A DNA stretch of 64,000 nt from Flaccisagitta enflata (GCA_965153355.1 OZ231128.1:15624001-15688000); one strand, 5' to 3'. Counted from the first letter of the stretch, positions 26,136 through 38,371 are shown. The notes: generated from the sequence alone by a model not told the origin. Numbers and translations are program-made.

Positions 26136-26345
26136 AAATGTTAGATGGTCAGCGGTACCCGTGCCCTGCTTAAGTGGGTTGTGGTTGAAGTTGAGGGGGG
26201 AGCAGGGCAGCGGCTCCGAAGGGGTCGATGACCTATGCTTTCACACATATGGGGAATTTTCTCCTCCTCCTCCTCCTCCGCACCCTTCCCCCTCCCCCCA
26301 GCCTCCAAGCCCATATCACAGCCTGGAGGCCCATATCCCAGTGGA
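26136..26345. repeat. Family D repeat, copy 5, truncated
   Basis: Leader GATGGTCAGCGGTACCCGTG, left arm with GGCTCCGAAGGGGTCGATGA, three array units, then an abrupt end next to a TATACATA-rich stretch (26360-26420). Confidence 0.8.
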
Positions 26346-27127
26346 AAATTTGCCTCATATATGTATTTAGGTATATATTTTAACATATACATATATATAC
26401 ATATATAAGATATATACATATGTTTGTGTGTGCATGTGTGGGGGGCATGAGGGAGGAGAAAATAAGACCTATTGCCAAGATTTATGCAAAAAATTAACAG
26501 AAAATGGGGGAGAAGGGGAAATTTCTGTTTTTTTTTACAAAATCATTCATAACTTTTTTTTGGAATACAAATTCGCATCGATTTTTTCAATAAATCACTT
26601 GTGGTAACATAGGTAATGACCAGAAAAAGTCAAATTTGGCCAAAAAAAAACTTCAATTTTGACCTCTCGTGAATAGCAAACGAGACCAGATTGTTCATGA
26701 TGTCATATATATGGCGCGATTTTTGCCATTCGCAACGACAAAAACAACATTAGAACACAGGACAACATTGCAAGGTTTTTATGTAACACTTTCTTTTTTT
26801 TCGCAGACTAGTTAGTCTTTTTGTGATAGGTTGGTGAATGGTGATGCTGCCTGGCAACAGTGAGGAGTGACACTCTCACAGTATATTCTAAGGCAAAGAT
26901 GATTCTCGTTACTTAAGCTTGGTTTACCATATGTCCAATGATTGAGAATATCCACTTAGAAAGGTACTAAAGCTTGAATAATCACGTTTGATTCGAAATA
27001 TGACAATGAAAAGCTAAAAATCATACAGAAAATATGATTTTGAAGAGCCAACGAATTATTTGGTTATTGACAGCTTTTTGCATTAGGCAAGTCATAATTT
27101 TCCGACGAACTGTACTGTAACGAACTC

Positions 27128-27290
27128 TAACGGAATTCCGTCAGTTTGTTATTCTGTTGGTCGGTCAAATTTTACTTTTTTCTTTGACCTCACTGCTCCT
27201 GCGAAAATGGTTTAGGATCCTCAAATATTGCCCTTGCCCACCGGCATGCCACGGAGATTGCCGTGTATCCGGCCTTGGTCTGGTTGTCAT
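27128..27290 (+). repeat. Family A repeat lacking the left hairpin
   Basis: GTTGGTCGGTCAAATTTTAC, CCTCACTGCTCCTGCG, and GCCGTGTATCCGGCCTTGGT in the family A order. Confidence 0.65.
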
Positions 27291-27719
27291 AGAATTCCAC
27301 ATACAGCAGATTGATTTTGTTAGTCCCTTGAAACCGTAATTTAGCTGTTAAGTCTACAATAATTTTTCCCCTGTGTACAAGTTCTTGTAACGGGAGTGTT
27401 TGTTCAAAAAACATTTGGTGGAACATAAACTCGATCCTCCACTTTTTGTAATTTTATTACCTCAAATGACAGATATCTGAGAAATCCAGAATATAGGCTC
27501 TTGAATCTAGATTAGATTACTGACGAATCGTCAGTGACAATACCGTTCAAAGGACTGTTTCAAGTTTTATCAACAACTGAAAAAAACTGTAAATTTAAGT
27601 GTCATTGCTGTCACGATAGTCGTCATTGTCATCATAATCATCGTCATTCCTGTCGATGTTATCATTATTGTCAGTTTCAAATGAATTTCATTATGAAAAT
27701 TGGACAACGTAACTACTCA

Positions 27720-28071
27720 GACCCAAACTAGCTTTAGGATGAAAGCCTCTGGCCCCCTCAATGATGGTTAATCCGGATCCATCAGCACTATCCTTAATGA
27801 TTTCAAAAACAAAACCCTAGAACATACCATATAACTTTCTGACAGGAACTCCCATCAGTAAGAGAATTCTATGATTTTCCGCTATTTGTGTAATGTGCTT
27901 GTGACAAGAGTGTGCTAAATCGCGAGCCTCAATCCCTATGCACATATCTGATCTTCCCATTGTAAAAATTGTATCGTCATGGCTGTTGCAATAAAAGTGA
28001 CTAATGGTAATAGCATCAATAGTATCTGAATCTGTTCTAGTTTGGATGAAAGTGATAGGGAATGTCACCAA
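27720..28071 (-). pseudogene. Possible antisense coding fragment, unknown family
   Basis: On the minus strand an open frame from 28071 to 27817 contains RTDSDTIDAITISHFYCNSH and GRSDMCIGIEARDLAHSCHK and looks protein-like. A single TAG follows (GMF-stop), after which the same frame reads KDSADGSGLTIIEGARGFHP. That last motif has a counterpart at 45866-45794 on the same strand. No function is recognised. It lies in the intron of the XK-like gene, on the opposite strand. It could be an exon of an unrelated gene, a retrocopy or part of an unrecognised repeat. Confidence 0.3.
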
Positions 28072-28091
28072 TAAAACGAGATCGTCATGTC

Positions 28092-28221
28092 TTTTTTTAG
28101 GTGCGACAAAGCACCTCTATAACTGGCTGTGTCCGTCTGTCTGTCGGTTGGTTGGTCTGTCGGTAACGCATTCTTTCGACGATCCACACATCGCACCTTA
28201 TTGGCCTACTTGGCCTTGTTT
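28092..28221 (+). repeat. Family F repeat, copy 1
   Basis: It starts TTTTAGGTGCGACAAAGCAC, has ACTGGCTGTGTCCGTCTGTC and TTCGACGATCCACACATCGC, and ends TATTGGCCTACTTGGCCTTG. Its T-rich end forms the polypyrimidine tract of the XK-like exon 2 acceptor. Inverse copy at 31444-31572. Confidence 0.8.
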
Positions 28222-29291
28222 TTTTTCTCAGATTGAAAGTGGTCATTTCCTTGCTAAAAATGTGCGAGGTTGGGTTGGAATCGGTTCCTCAGTTGGCAAC
28301 GTAGTTTGCAGCGGTTTGGTGGGAGCAATTGACTACAAGAGATACAAGAGGTGAATTCAGCATGAGTGTTCTCCAGTGTCTGTCCGTATCCACGTCCACA
28401 CTCACGATCGCTCTCTCAATCGTGAGTTACATCAATCAAAATCGGCGCAAGCAGTGGATTTGTCTTGGATATCCACCAGCGGCATCACTTCTGCCATTGG
28501 GTTGCCTCATACTGGTCGCCCTTCTCGGCGGAACTATTTCATTTAGATTGCTAGTGCTAATGGACGCAATTGGACCAGTGGAATATTATCGTTTTGTACT
28601 TTTAGGCGCTATCTTCCTAAATGCAATTTCGATGTTGCTTACTATCTTCGCTATTCTCATGCCATGCCTTTGCGCATGTTGTGCTGGCCAATGTTGTAAA
28701 GTCATTCGCACTGTAGCTCATCTTTGCCTTAGTGGTATTTTATTCGCAGTCATTATTTACGGGCTCGCAGCTTATTACGCAGGTCTGGTCAAAGGAATTC
28801 AAAAGTACAACATAAATCACCTGTTTGTTTTCATTATGATCTGCCTCATTATCCATTTCCTACTTGGATTCATTGTATTCTCTGGCCTCAACTACGCCAA
28901 GTTGTTCTCCCCGATCATTTCTGCGACTGTTTCACTTGTGAGAAAAGTAGTCAACTGCTGTTGCTGCTGCCGTAAAGAGTGGCAAGATGCCATCGATGAG
29001 ATGCTCGATGATGTAGTGAGGGTCGAGGGTGAAGACCAGATGGGAGGTGTTTTGGAGGAGCAGGAGCAGGAATTGGGAGATAAAGAGCAGGAGCAGGAGC
29101 AGGAGCAGGATTTTGGGGCAGAGGAGCAGAGGGTCGAGCTTGTGGAGCTCAATGACGTAGTAAAGGTCGAGGGTAGAAACCAGATGGGAGGTGTTTCAGA
29201 GGAGCAGGAGCAGGAATTGGGGGATGAGGGGCAGAGGTTGGAGTCTGTGTTGCTCGATGATGCGGTGAAAGGTGAAGTAGAAAACCAGTAG

Positions 29292-29399
29292 GGAGGAGTT
29301 GCGGAGGAGCAGAAGCAGTAGCAGGAATTGGGGGATGAGGAGCAGAGGTTGGAGTCTGTGATGCAATCTCTGGAAACATCCGAAAGGCACATCGTTTAG
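29292..29399 (+). other. Coding-like continuation beyond the XK-like stop codon
   Basis: After TAG at 29289-29291 the same frame repeats the tail motif (GGVAEEQKQ, then TAG, QELGDEEQRLESVM) and ends ETSERHIV-TAG at 29397. It is a third degenerate copy of a Glu-Gln-rich tail unit and probably 3' UTR. Confidence 0.5.
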
Positions 29400-29685
29400 A
29401 AAATGTCAGTTATGTTTCGATGATTGTTGCAAATTTCTTACATAAATTCTTTTACTAAGAATTTAGAATTAACAAATTCACAATTATAGATACTAGATGT
29501 GATCAAACATGCATAACTGCAAAAAAGGCCCGCTGAGATTGCTTTTATGTTTTCAAGTTTCTCAATCTTTTGGTAGCGAGGGAAAGTAAAACTTTTGAGT
29601 CCGTTTTTCATAGTGGAGTTAGTATATGACACAGCATGTAGATATCTGTCAGTGAGGTAGATCTGATGGCGTTATGATTTGTACT

Positions 29686-30206
29686 TTTTGGGCAGCGGCC
29701 CCAAAGGGGTCGATGACCTATGCTTTCACACATATGGGGGATTTTCTCCTTCTTCTTCTCCTCCTCCTCCTTCTTCTTCTACGTACCCCCCCTCCCCCCA
29801 GCCACGAGGCCCATATCTCAGCCTCAAGGCCCATATCCCAGCCTCGAGGCCCAAATCCTAGTCTTGAGGCTCAAATCCCAACCTCCAGGCCTAAATCCCC
29901 ACCCCAAGGCCCAAATTCCAGGCTCAAGGGATTTGGGCCTCAGGCTGGGATTTAGGCCTGGAGGTGGATTGAGCCTCAAGACTAAGATTTGAGCCTCAGG
30001 CTGGGATATGGGCCTGAGGCTGAGATGGGCCTCGTGGCAAAGGGGTGCGGAAAGAAGAAGGAGGAGGAGGAGAAGAAGAAGAAGAAAATCCCCATAAAAT
30101 ATCAGGCCCTTTGGGGCCGCTGCCCTGCTCCCCCCTCAACTTCAACCACAACCTACTTAAGCAGGGAACGGTTACCGCTGACCATCTAACGCTTTTGCGA
30201 CTATTT
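29686..30206. repeat. Family D palindrome, copy 6
   Basis: Left arm GGGCAGCGGCCCCAAAGGGG, inverted 20-bp array, right arm GGCCCTTTGGGGCCGCTGCC, then the inverse of the leader ending ACGCTTTTGCGACTAT. It shows the full element with the leader on the right. 30207-30464 holds nothing else. Confidence 0.85.
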
Positions 30207-30464
30207 ATACAATGTAGCTATGAATCTGCTGAACACAAATCATTAACAAACAGCAACATTTAGGCAGCGGCCTTTAGCGGCTTCCCATTTCTCTAGCTGA
30301 AAAGGATTCGAACCCATGAAAATCTTTGCTTTCCCTGTGTACCTTTGGTTAGCCGTAATTCCGATTCTGACTTGACGCTCAAGGCGACCAGCACTGTCTA
30401 TGGTCAAAATGGTGTTGTTTACTTTTGTACATACTGTATAAAATACAATTTTTATCATATACAA

Positions 30465-31050
30465 CTACTCGACTCAATGAAAAAACCGCAATTTTAAAAG
30501 ACAAATTTTCATATTCAATTTAAAACAACATTTTCAAAATCTTAGACCATTAGAAAGCTCCTGAAAAGATCTTTCATTTAGCTCCAATCTGGCAATTCTA
30601 GCTTTACTCGTTAAGAAATGGCATTAGAAAGAGTAAAAACATTAATAAAATCATTTTTGCAATTCTTTTGAACAAGGCCAACACCTTACAGTCGCGTGCG
30701 GCTGTTAAGACTATAAGACCAAAAGATTAAAAGAATACTTAAAATGACTTTAAATGACGTAAACGACGAAAAAATGGTAAGCGTGACCGACCGACCGACG
30801 GACGGATGGACGGACGGACGGACGGACAGATGAACGGACGGATGGACGGACGGACGGACGGACTGACGGACCGACAGACGGACAGAGCGGGTCATAGAGT
30901 CGCGTGCACGCGACTAAAAATGAGCATTTTTACAAATTACAAGATCACTTTGACGAGCTCTAGCTCCTAAACCGTTTAAGATACCACTTCAACAGAAAAA
31001 TCTTCAAATATTTTTTTTCTTCTTGATCAACCTAAAATAGGGCGCGCCTT
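30465..31050. mobile_element. Family E foldback, copy 2, interrupted by a family C copy
   Basis: The left end CTACTCGACTCAATGAAAAA matches copy 1. The right half is the inverse of the left half of copy 1 (AGCTCCTAAACCGTTTAAGA). The right terminus is lost where family A begins at 31049. A family C element lies inside. Confidence 0.6.
30671..30920 (+). repeat. Family C repeat, copy 1
   Basis: Left end AACAAGGCCAACACCTTACA, then GTCGCGTGCGG, AAAATGACTTTAAATGACG, a long GACGGACGGACG core, then GTCATAGAGTCGCGTGCACG and CGACTAAAAA. Confidence 0.8.
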
Positions 31051-31345
31051 TTTAGTCGCGTACAATACACTTTGTCCGTCCGTCCGTCGGATGGTCAGTC
31101 AGTCGGTCGGTCACGTTATACTTTTTTTATGATGTTATTTTTTCGCCCTACAGCTATCACCTAAATGGTCTAGTGACCTCAAATATGGTCCCTGCCCACC
31201 TGCACCCGACTTCGGTAGCCTTGTCTCCGGCCTTGTTTTATATATTAGCGGTCTTTGGTCTCACTGCTCCTGCTCAAATGCTTAAATATGGCCCCTGCCC
31301 ACCTGCACGCAACTGGGGTAACTGTGTATCCAGTCTTGTTTTGTT
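31049..31345 (+). repeat. Family A repeat with internal duplication of its right half
   Basis: Left end TTTAGTCGCGTACAATACAC, core of GTCCGTCCGTCC. The segment from CTCACTGCTCC (or its equivalent) to GGCCTTGTTT is present twice (about 31150-31237 and 31258-31343). Confidence 0.75.
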
Positions 31346-31443
31346 GCAAATAGAATAAGCTTTGTGTATTTAAACTTACAAACTTAAAAACTTTACAAGC
31401 ATTGAGTAATAGTTCTGATACAAAAATAACCATATAGCAAATA

Positions 31444-31572
31444 AACAAGGCCAAGTAGGCCAATAAGGTGCGATCTGTGGATCGTCGAACGAATGCGCTA
31501 CCCGACCAACTAACCAATCAACCGACCAATGGACACAGCCAGTTACAGAGGTGATTTGTCGCACCTAAAAAA
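31444..31572 (-). repeat. Family F repeat, copy 2
   Basis: The inverse of 28092-28221: AACAAGGCCAAGTAGGCCAA at the left, TGTCGCACCTAAAAAAG at the right. Confidence 0.8.
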
Positions 31573-31820
31573 GATATTGAAAAATGGAAAATAATAAAGC
31601 AAATGTTAAAAAAAAGATATAGGCTCAAAGTCTGAAAACTCTTTACCCTATGCTCTCTTATAGAAATGGTCTTATCCAAAAACCTTTTGCAAATTGACAC
31701 ACCCAAGCCTACCTCCTCCTCCATTGAAAATTCTCACTCTGTCGTCTCTACAACCTCTGCCATCTAATGCAAAAATCGGAAATGCTGAGAGAAAGAAATC
31801 AGGAAATGCACCGGAACTGG

Positions 31821-32017
<197 letters not shown>

Positions 32018-32196
32018 CGAAACAAACAGACAGAAAGAAAGATTAATAGGGGTACAAAATGATGAAAAGAAAGCGAAAAAGATAACCAGTCGCCTGAGAG
32101 TACCTTGGGCATGGGCTTGGAAGTTTTCGGGGTCAAACGCTGAGAGCCCTTTCAATTTATCTCCCCTTTCCCTCCGAGGATTCTATGTGTGTGTCA

Positions 32197-33652
<1,456 letters not shown>

Positions 33653-33754
33653 CGCCCGTTAGTCCATCTGTTGGTCAGTCCGTTCGCTGTTCCATCTATT
33701 GGTCAGTACGTAATGATTGCGTCAACAGTGTAAAAATGCGCATTTTCCTCTCCT

Positions 33755-34505
33755 GCCCGTTTCCGCGCTGATAGTGACCTATGCTTTCACACATGGGGAA
33801 ATTTATCCTTCTCCTTCTTCTTCCTCTACTTCCCCCCCCCTCCCGGCCTCGAGACCCAAATTCCATCAAACTTAGCCAAATTCGACCGAATTCGACCAAA
33901 TTACAACCTTGGAAATAAGTTTATCGCATCACTTAAAGCCTCATATCTCCTTTACAAATAAAAAGTGAAACTGGTGAGATTCTGAAATGTCTTCAAATTT
34001 TCTAGCAGTTGGCGCCAACCGCATTACTCTGCATCTGACCGTTTAGAAATAAAAGCTGAATAAAGTTAGGTACCTCTTTAGAAAAATGGCATAGAAATAG
34101 CGTTTTTGAAACATGGTTCATGGGAGATAGCACGCCCGCCAAGTGGCTGTATTAACGAAGCAATGGCATCAAAGGCACAGTATCAAAGGTCAAACACTGC
34201 TCCACTTGGCTCAGAAACATCCCAAATCTCAACCTGATTGAACAGCTATGGTCCCAATTGAAGCAATGGCAAAGTCGAGAATGTGCAACATGGAAGGCAG
34301 GACTAAAAAGAATTGCGCTAAACTTCAAGAACAAAATCCAGCCCTGGCGCCCAAATCTCAGCCCCAAGACCCAATACCCTGCCCAAAGGCCTAAATCTCA
34401 GCCTAAAGGCCCAAATCCTAAAAACTAGAAAGATAAGAAGAAGAAATTTCCTCATGTGTGAAAGCATAGGTCATCGGCCCCTTTGTGGCCGCTGCCCTTA
34501 TGCTT
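33755..34505. repeat. Family D palindrome, copy 7, split by an insertion
   Basis: Left arm GACCTATGCTTTCACACATG near 33776; right arm CATGTGTGAAAGCATAGGTC near 34454 and GGCCGCTGCCC. Array units flank 33840-33870 and 34340-34420. The middle (33871-34337) is foreign and includes a transposase fragment. Confidence 0.7.
34190..34330 (+). pseudogene. Tc1/mariner-type transposase C-terminal fragment
   Basis: The + frame reads STWLRNIPNLNLIEQLWSQL followed by KQW and a Lys-Arg-rich stretch. This is the end of the DDE catalytic domain of Tc1 transposases, whose usual form is SPDLNPIEnLW...LK. The conserved Asp and Pro are replaced (S-P-D-L-N-P to I-P-N-L-N-L), and there is no start or upstream catalytic part, so it is a dead remnant. 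Confidence 0.65.
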
Positions 34506-34528
34506 CCCTCAACTGTTTGTTCTTTTCT

Positions 34529-34533
<5 letters not shown>

Positions 34534-34612
<79 letters not shown>

Positions 34613-34615
34613 TTT

Positions 34616-34679
<64 letters not shown>

Positions 34680-34712
34680 TCAATCTTTCTTTTTTCTTTC
34701 TTTCTTTCTTTG
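34534..34712. repeat. TTTC tetranucleotide microsatellite
   Basis: TTTC units with two TTTTTTC interruptions. It begins at the end of family D copy 7. Confidence 0.95.
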
Positions 34713-34957
34713 GTTCTGATTTATTAATTCATTCCTCTCTCCAATTATCACTATTCAAGCGTTGCAAACCCATTTATCATTTCTCTACTTTCATCTATGG
34801 TTTCACTCGAGTCTTAATGCCGATAATAGTAACATGGGCGTGTTTCTAATGACGTCGACAATAGGAAATTTGGGGTGGGCCAGCTGGAAAACATGATTTG
34901 GCGGCATAAAAACATTGTTCTTTTCCACCAATCAGTTTGTTAATGATGAAAGCTGTA

Positions 34958-36277
34958 CACAGCGTTACGATACATAGACAAAGACAACTTTGAGTGCCCA
35001 GAGCTGAGAGTGGTTTAGCAGTGTCCTATGATACTTGGTGAATATCAATCACCCAGTAGTAAATTTTTTTGAAAGCAAAACTTTGAAAAAAATCAATTTT
35101 TAGGCAAAAAAAGAGTATTTTCATTTTTTTGGCATTGAATTACTACAGCAGCTTCAAAAATCTTCAAAAATACTGGAAATGGGTAGTTATAGTTGGAATA
35201 TACATACTTTAACCTAATGCACCAAGTTACTTGTAATGTTTTTAAGATTAGAGTTTAAAAAGAGCAAAAATATGTTTTTTTTAGTATTTTAGAGTCTAAA
35301 TTTGATCATGCAGCTTCAAAAACCATTGAAAATACTGAAAATGTGTAGTAATAGTTATAGTAGAAATACACTTACCCTGAACAACAAATTAACAAGGATA
35401 TTTCAAGATTGGACCTGAAAAAAAGCCTAAAAATAGAAAAATACAGCTTATTTTTAGCATTTTTAAGCTAAATATTATTCATACAGTTCCAAAAATCTTG
35501 AAAAATCTTGGATATATCTATCAACAAATAAAGTATAAATATTTTTTACCCTGAATAGTGAGTAGTTTTGGATATTTTGAAGTTTACAGCTTAAAAATTA
35601 TTTGAAAAAGGCAAAATATCCGTTTTTTCAATATTTTGAGCTAAATATTGTTCATGCAGCTTATAGAATCTTGAATGATACTAGCGCTATGTGGTAATAG
35701 TTGAAATACAAATGATTTGACTTTTAATAAAAAGTGTTTTGACATTTTTTTTTTTTTCAAAGTTAAAAAAAATCAATATTTAGTGTTTTTTTTGGTTATT
35801 TTTCAGCTGTAAATTTGAAAATAACCAAACTTACTTACTGTTCAGGGTTAAAGTATTTGTACTTTAACTATTACTAGATGTATCAAGGATTTCCCAGGAT
35901 TTTTGAAGCTGCTTGATCAAATTTAGGCTCTAAAATACTAAAAAAATCATTATTCTACTATTTTCAGGCTATTATTAAGCTTTAATCTTTAAAACATTTT
36001 ATGTAACTTGCTGTATAAAGTAAAAGTGTGTATACTTTAACCATAACCATGCAATCATAGTATTTTTTAGGATTTTTTAGGATTTTATTATAATTCAATG
36101 CTGACAAATTGCTAAAAAACATCTTTTTTTGCCTCAATAGGCATTTTTTCAAAATTTTGCTTTCAAAAAAATTTACTACCGGGTGATTGGTATTCACCAA
36201 GTATCATAGAACACTTCCAAACCACTCCCAGCTCTGGGCACTCAAAGTTGTCTTTGTCTATGTATCGTAACACTGTG
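34958..36277. mobile_element. 1.3-kb foldback element with CACAG ends and 4-bp target duplication
   Basis: The terminal repeat CACAGCGTTACGATACATAG pairs with the complement CTATGTATCGTAACACTGTG. TGTA flanks both sides (34954-34957, 36278-36281). The arms pair for at least 150 bp. The interior has about five degenerate units of 150-180 bp with the motifs CAGCTTCAAAAATCTT and AATAGTTATAGT; the last ones are inverted. A 4-bp duplication and CAC- terminus fit Chapaev-like elements, by inference. No transposase. Confidence 0.75.
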
Positions 36278-36896
36278 TGTACTTTTACATCCCTTGGGAC
36301 AAAGTGCTCAACATACATCCTTCAAACTCAAGATTTTGATAGGTTAGGTGGCCAAAAATAGAGCTAAAACGGCCTATTTTCCCTGTCACACTTATGTCAC
36401 ACTTCATATCTACTACGATAAAAACATTAAAAAACTGTCAAGCCTTTCCAACAACAGGTCATTTTTGTACCATTGCCATCCCTAAAGAAGCAACAAAAAT
36501 TTGATAGTGACTGGTGGAAATTTACTATGCAAAAATTTCATTCATAGTTGATTTGTTGAAAATGATAAAATATCTCATCTTGATATAGTATTATGCAATA
36601 CATACAAAAACATATTTTAAAAGATAGGAGAAAATGCCAATAGCGTTTATTCCTGGTAATTGCGCGTTAAGTATGAACACATATTGAAATATTTCAACTG
36701 CCCCCCCCCCCTGAGGGGGTGAGCGAAGTGGGTTAGCCTGTAAAGGGAGCAAACGAAAAAAGCGGAGCGCTGCGGAGCGAGTGAGCGGAGTGAAGCGAGT
36801 GGCCCGTTGAAGAGGCGGTTATCCGCGACTAGAAACGTGCCGTACTTGCTTAAGGAGCCTCGGTGTTTAGATGAAACCGAAAAGAAAACAAGGCCG

Positions 36897-37618
36897 CATA
36901 CACGGCTACCCCAGTCGTGTGCGGGTGGGCAGTATGCTGAGGGGAATAAACTTTTTTTCATGCAGGGACCCAGAGGAGGGCACAGATTTTTTTTTTTTTT
37001 TTTTTTGATGAAACTGATGTATTCTAAAAATTTCAGGACCATAGATGTTCTTGAACATTCATCATATTACACTTCAAAAATGGCTCATCCTTAAGGGGGG
37101 CAAAATTTCAAAATCATTTTTTCTCAAATCTGATGCCGGGTTCATATTCCTTGTAAAAAACTATTTCAGATGTTATATTTTTATTTTTCCAAATCTTTTT
37201 TTAGCTGAAAAAAAAAAAAGCAAAAACCTCTAAAAAAACCTTGTTTATTAAAAACCCTTATTTTTGGAGGTTCATTGCATTTTTTCAGCTTAAAAACAAA
37301 ATATTGAAAAAAGAAAATATAGTATCTGACAAATTTTTTTACAAGGATTCTGAATCTGGCCTCAGATTTGAGAAAACATGATTTAGAAATTTTGGCCCCC
37401 TTAAGGATGAACTATTTTTCAGGTGCAATATGATGAATGTTTAAGAACGGCTACGGTCCTGAAATTTAGAGAATACAATAATTACTTCAAAATGAAAAAA
37501 TTAGGGCCCTCCTCTGGGTCCCTGCATGAAAAAAAGTGTATTCGGCTCAGCGTAGTGGGCAGGGGCCATATTTGAGGTCACCAGAGCATTTGGGCAGGAG
37601 CAGCACAGTCAAAGAATA
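36897..37618 (-). repeat. Family A repeat split by a hAT-like element
   Basis: The left piece AACAAGGCCGCATACACGGC to GTGGGCAG (36932) resumes at GTGGGCAGGGGCCATATTTG (37555), TGGGCAGGAGCAG, and then runs straight into family C. Confidence 0.8.
36933..37554. mobile_element. hAT-like foldback MITE, 622 bp
   Basis: The ends TATGCTGAGGGGAATAAACT and its imperfect complement AGTGTATTCGGCTCAGCGTA enclose a palindrome whose arms include TTTCATGCAGGGACCCAGAG. The exact 8-bp target duplication GTGGGCAG is at 36925-36932 and 37555-37562. Non-autonomous. Confidence 0.85.
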
Positions 37619-37823
37619 AACAAGGCCAACACCTCTAAGTCGCGTGCGGTCGTCAAGATTAAAAAACAAATAGTCAAAATGTAAAATGGCTTAAAATGAC
37701 TTGAAACAACGTAAAACGGCGAAAAAAAGCTGATGCGGATGGATGGACGGACGGACAAACGGACAGACGGAAGGACGGACGGACCAACAAAGCGAGTCAT
37801 AGAGTCGCATAGCACGCGACAGA
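37619..37823 (+). repeat. Family C repeat, copy 2
   Basis: AACAAGGCCAACACCTCTAA, GTCGCGTGCGGTCGTCAAG, AAAATGGCTTAAAATGAC, GACGGACGGAC core, terminal AGAGTCGCATAGCACGCGAC. Confidence 0.8.
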
Positions 37824-38049
37824 AAATTCTTACTTTTTGCATACAAAACGTTCAAGTATATTTTAGCATAAAGAATGAGTTTACCACATTTCCCGTATTT
37901 ATCACTCCCTACAACCTCCAAGGAAACAATCTTAACAAATCTTTGTTAATAAGGGTATCTAAATCTTTTTCTCAATTTCCCCAAACTATTTTGTTCAAAT
38001 GGTAAAAAAGATTATCATTTTTACAAAATTTTTGACATTTACATAATAT

Positions 38050-38370
38050 TGCAAAGAGAGTTTTTTTCTTTTGTAACTAAGACTGAAGTCTAAGGGGGGC
38101 GCTAATTACAGGAAGAAAATTACAGTAACATTTTTCGATTTCAAAAGAGCCCGAGGCGTTAATTACAGGAAATACGGTATCTGGAGCCAACAATTCATTT
38201 CTGAAAATTGTTTGGAGAAGCTTTTCATATGGATCATTGCATAAGTGGTATCACAAAAAAGTTTTTTTCTGCAAGTATAAGACAAGAGATTGACACTTTT
38301 TCCGTCTCGAATTTGCCAAATTGTCTTCTCTTTCATTTCCTATTTCCATCTTCCTAATTTCTATCTTTTT
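38050..38370. other. No gene seen
   Basis: A short inverted pair, GGGGCGCTAATTACAGG near 38096 and GAGGCGTTAATTACAGGAAA near 38152, may be a decayed small element. Confidence 0.35.
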
Positions 38371-38371
38371 T

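Larger units (their letters stand above)
25163..28231 (+). other. Large intron of the XK-like gene
   Basis: Contains AT-rich sequence with a small hairpin near 25800-25870, a GAAA array, a family D fragment, a family A copy, a possible antisense coding segment and, at its 3' end, a family F repeat. No additional XKR exon is needed because exons 1 and 2 join in phase 2. Confidence 0.55.
24798..29291 (+). pseudogene. XK-related (XKR, scramblase-like) membrane protein; two exons with one in-frame stop
   Basis: Exon 1 (24798-25162) starts with ATG (MKF, as in human XK). It contains DIGTDISLAHEYW, a hydrophobic segment TTVWIVLGGLIQFLLVAYF and LLLLCSPFLLGPVIVNM, matching the first XKR membrane segments. 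It ends at a GTAAAC donor in phase 2. Exon 2 (28232-29291) follows the acceptor TTTTTCTCAG, also phase 2, and begins LKVVISLLKMCEVGLESVPQ. This carries the XKR E-x-x-PQL hallmark. Five further hydrophobic segments, a Cys cluster (CCCCC) and an acidic Glu-Gln tail follow. XKR proteins sit in the plasma membrane; some scramble phospholipids after caspase cleavage. One TAG at 28302-28304 lies exactly where the family has Gln in PQLxLQ, which fits a CAG-to-TAG change. The gene may therefore be a recent pseudogene, a null allele or a sequence error. Everything else is intact. The 3069-bp intron is full of repeats. Confidence 0.6.

Noticed and set aside
26136-26260. tRNA-derived SINE for family D, based on box A/B-like strings (TGCTTAAGTGGG, GGGTCGATGACC)
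   Set aside because: The matches are imperfect, there is no poly-A or microsatellite tail, and the inverted-arm structure fits a foldback element better.
28302-28304. TAG reassigned to Gln as an explanation for the stop in the XK-like gene
   Set aside because: Only one internal TAG falls at a conserved Gln; other genes end normally and no animal nuclear code of this kind is known. A mutation or error is simpler.
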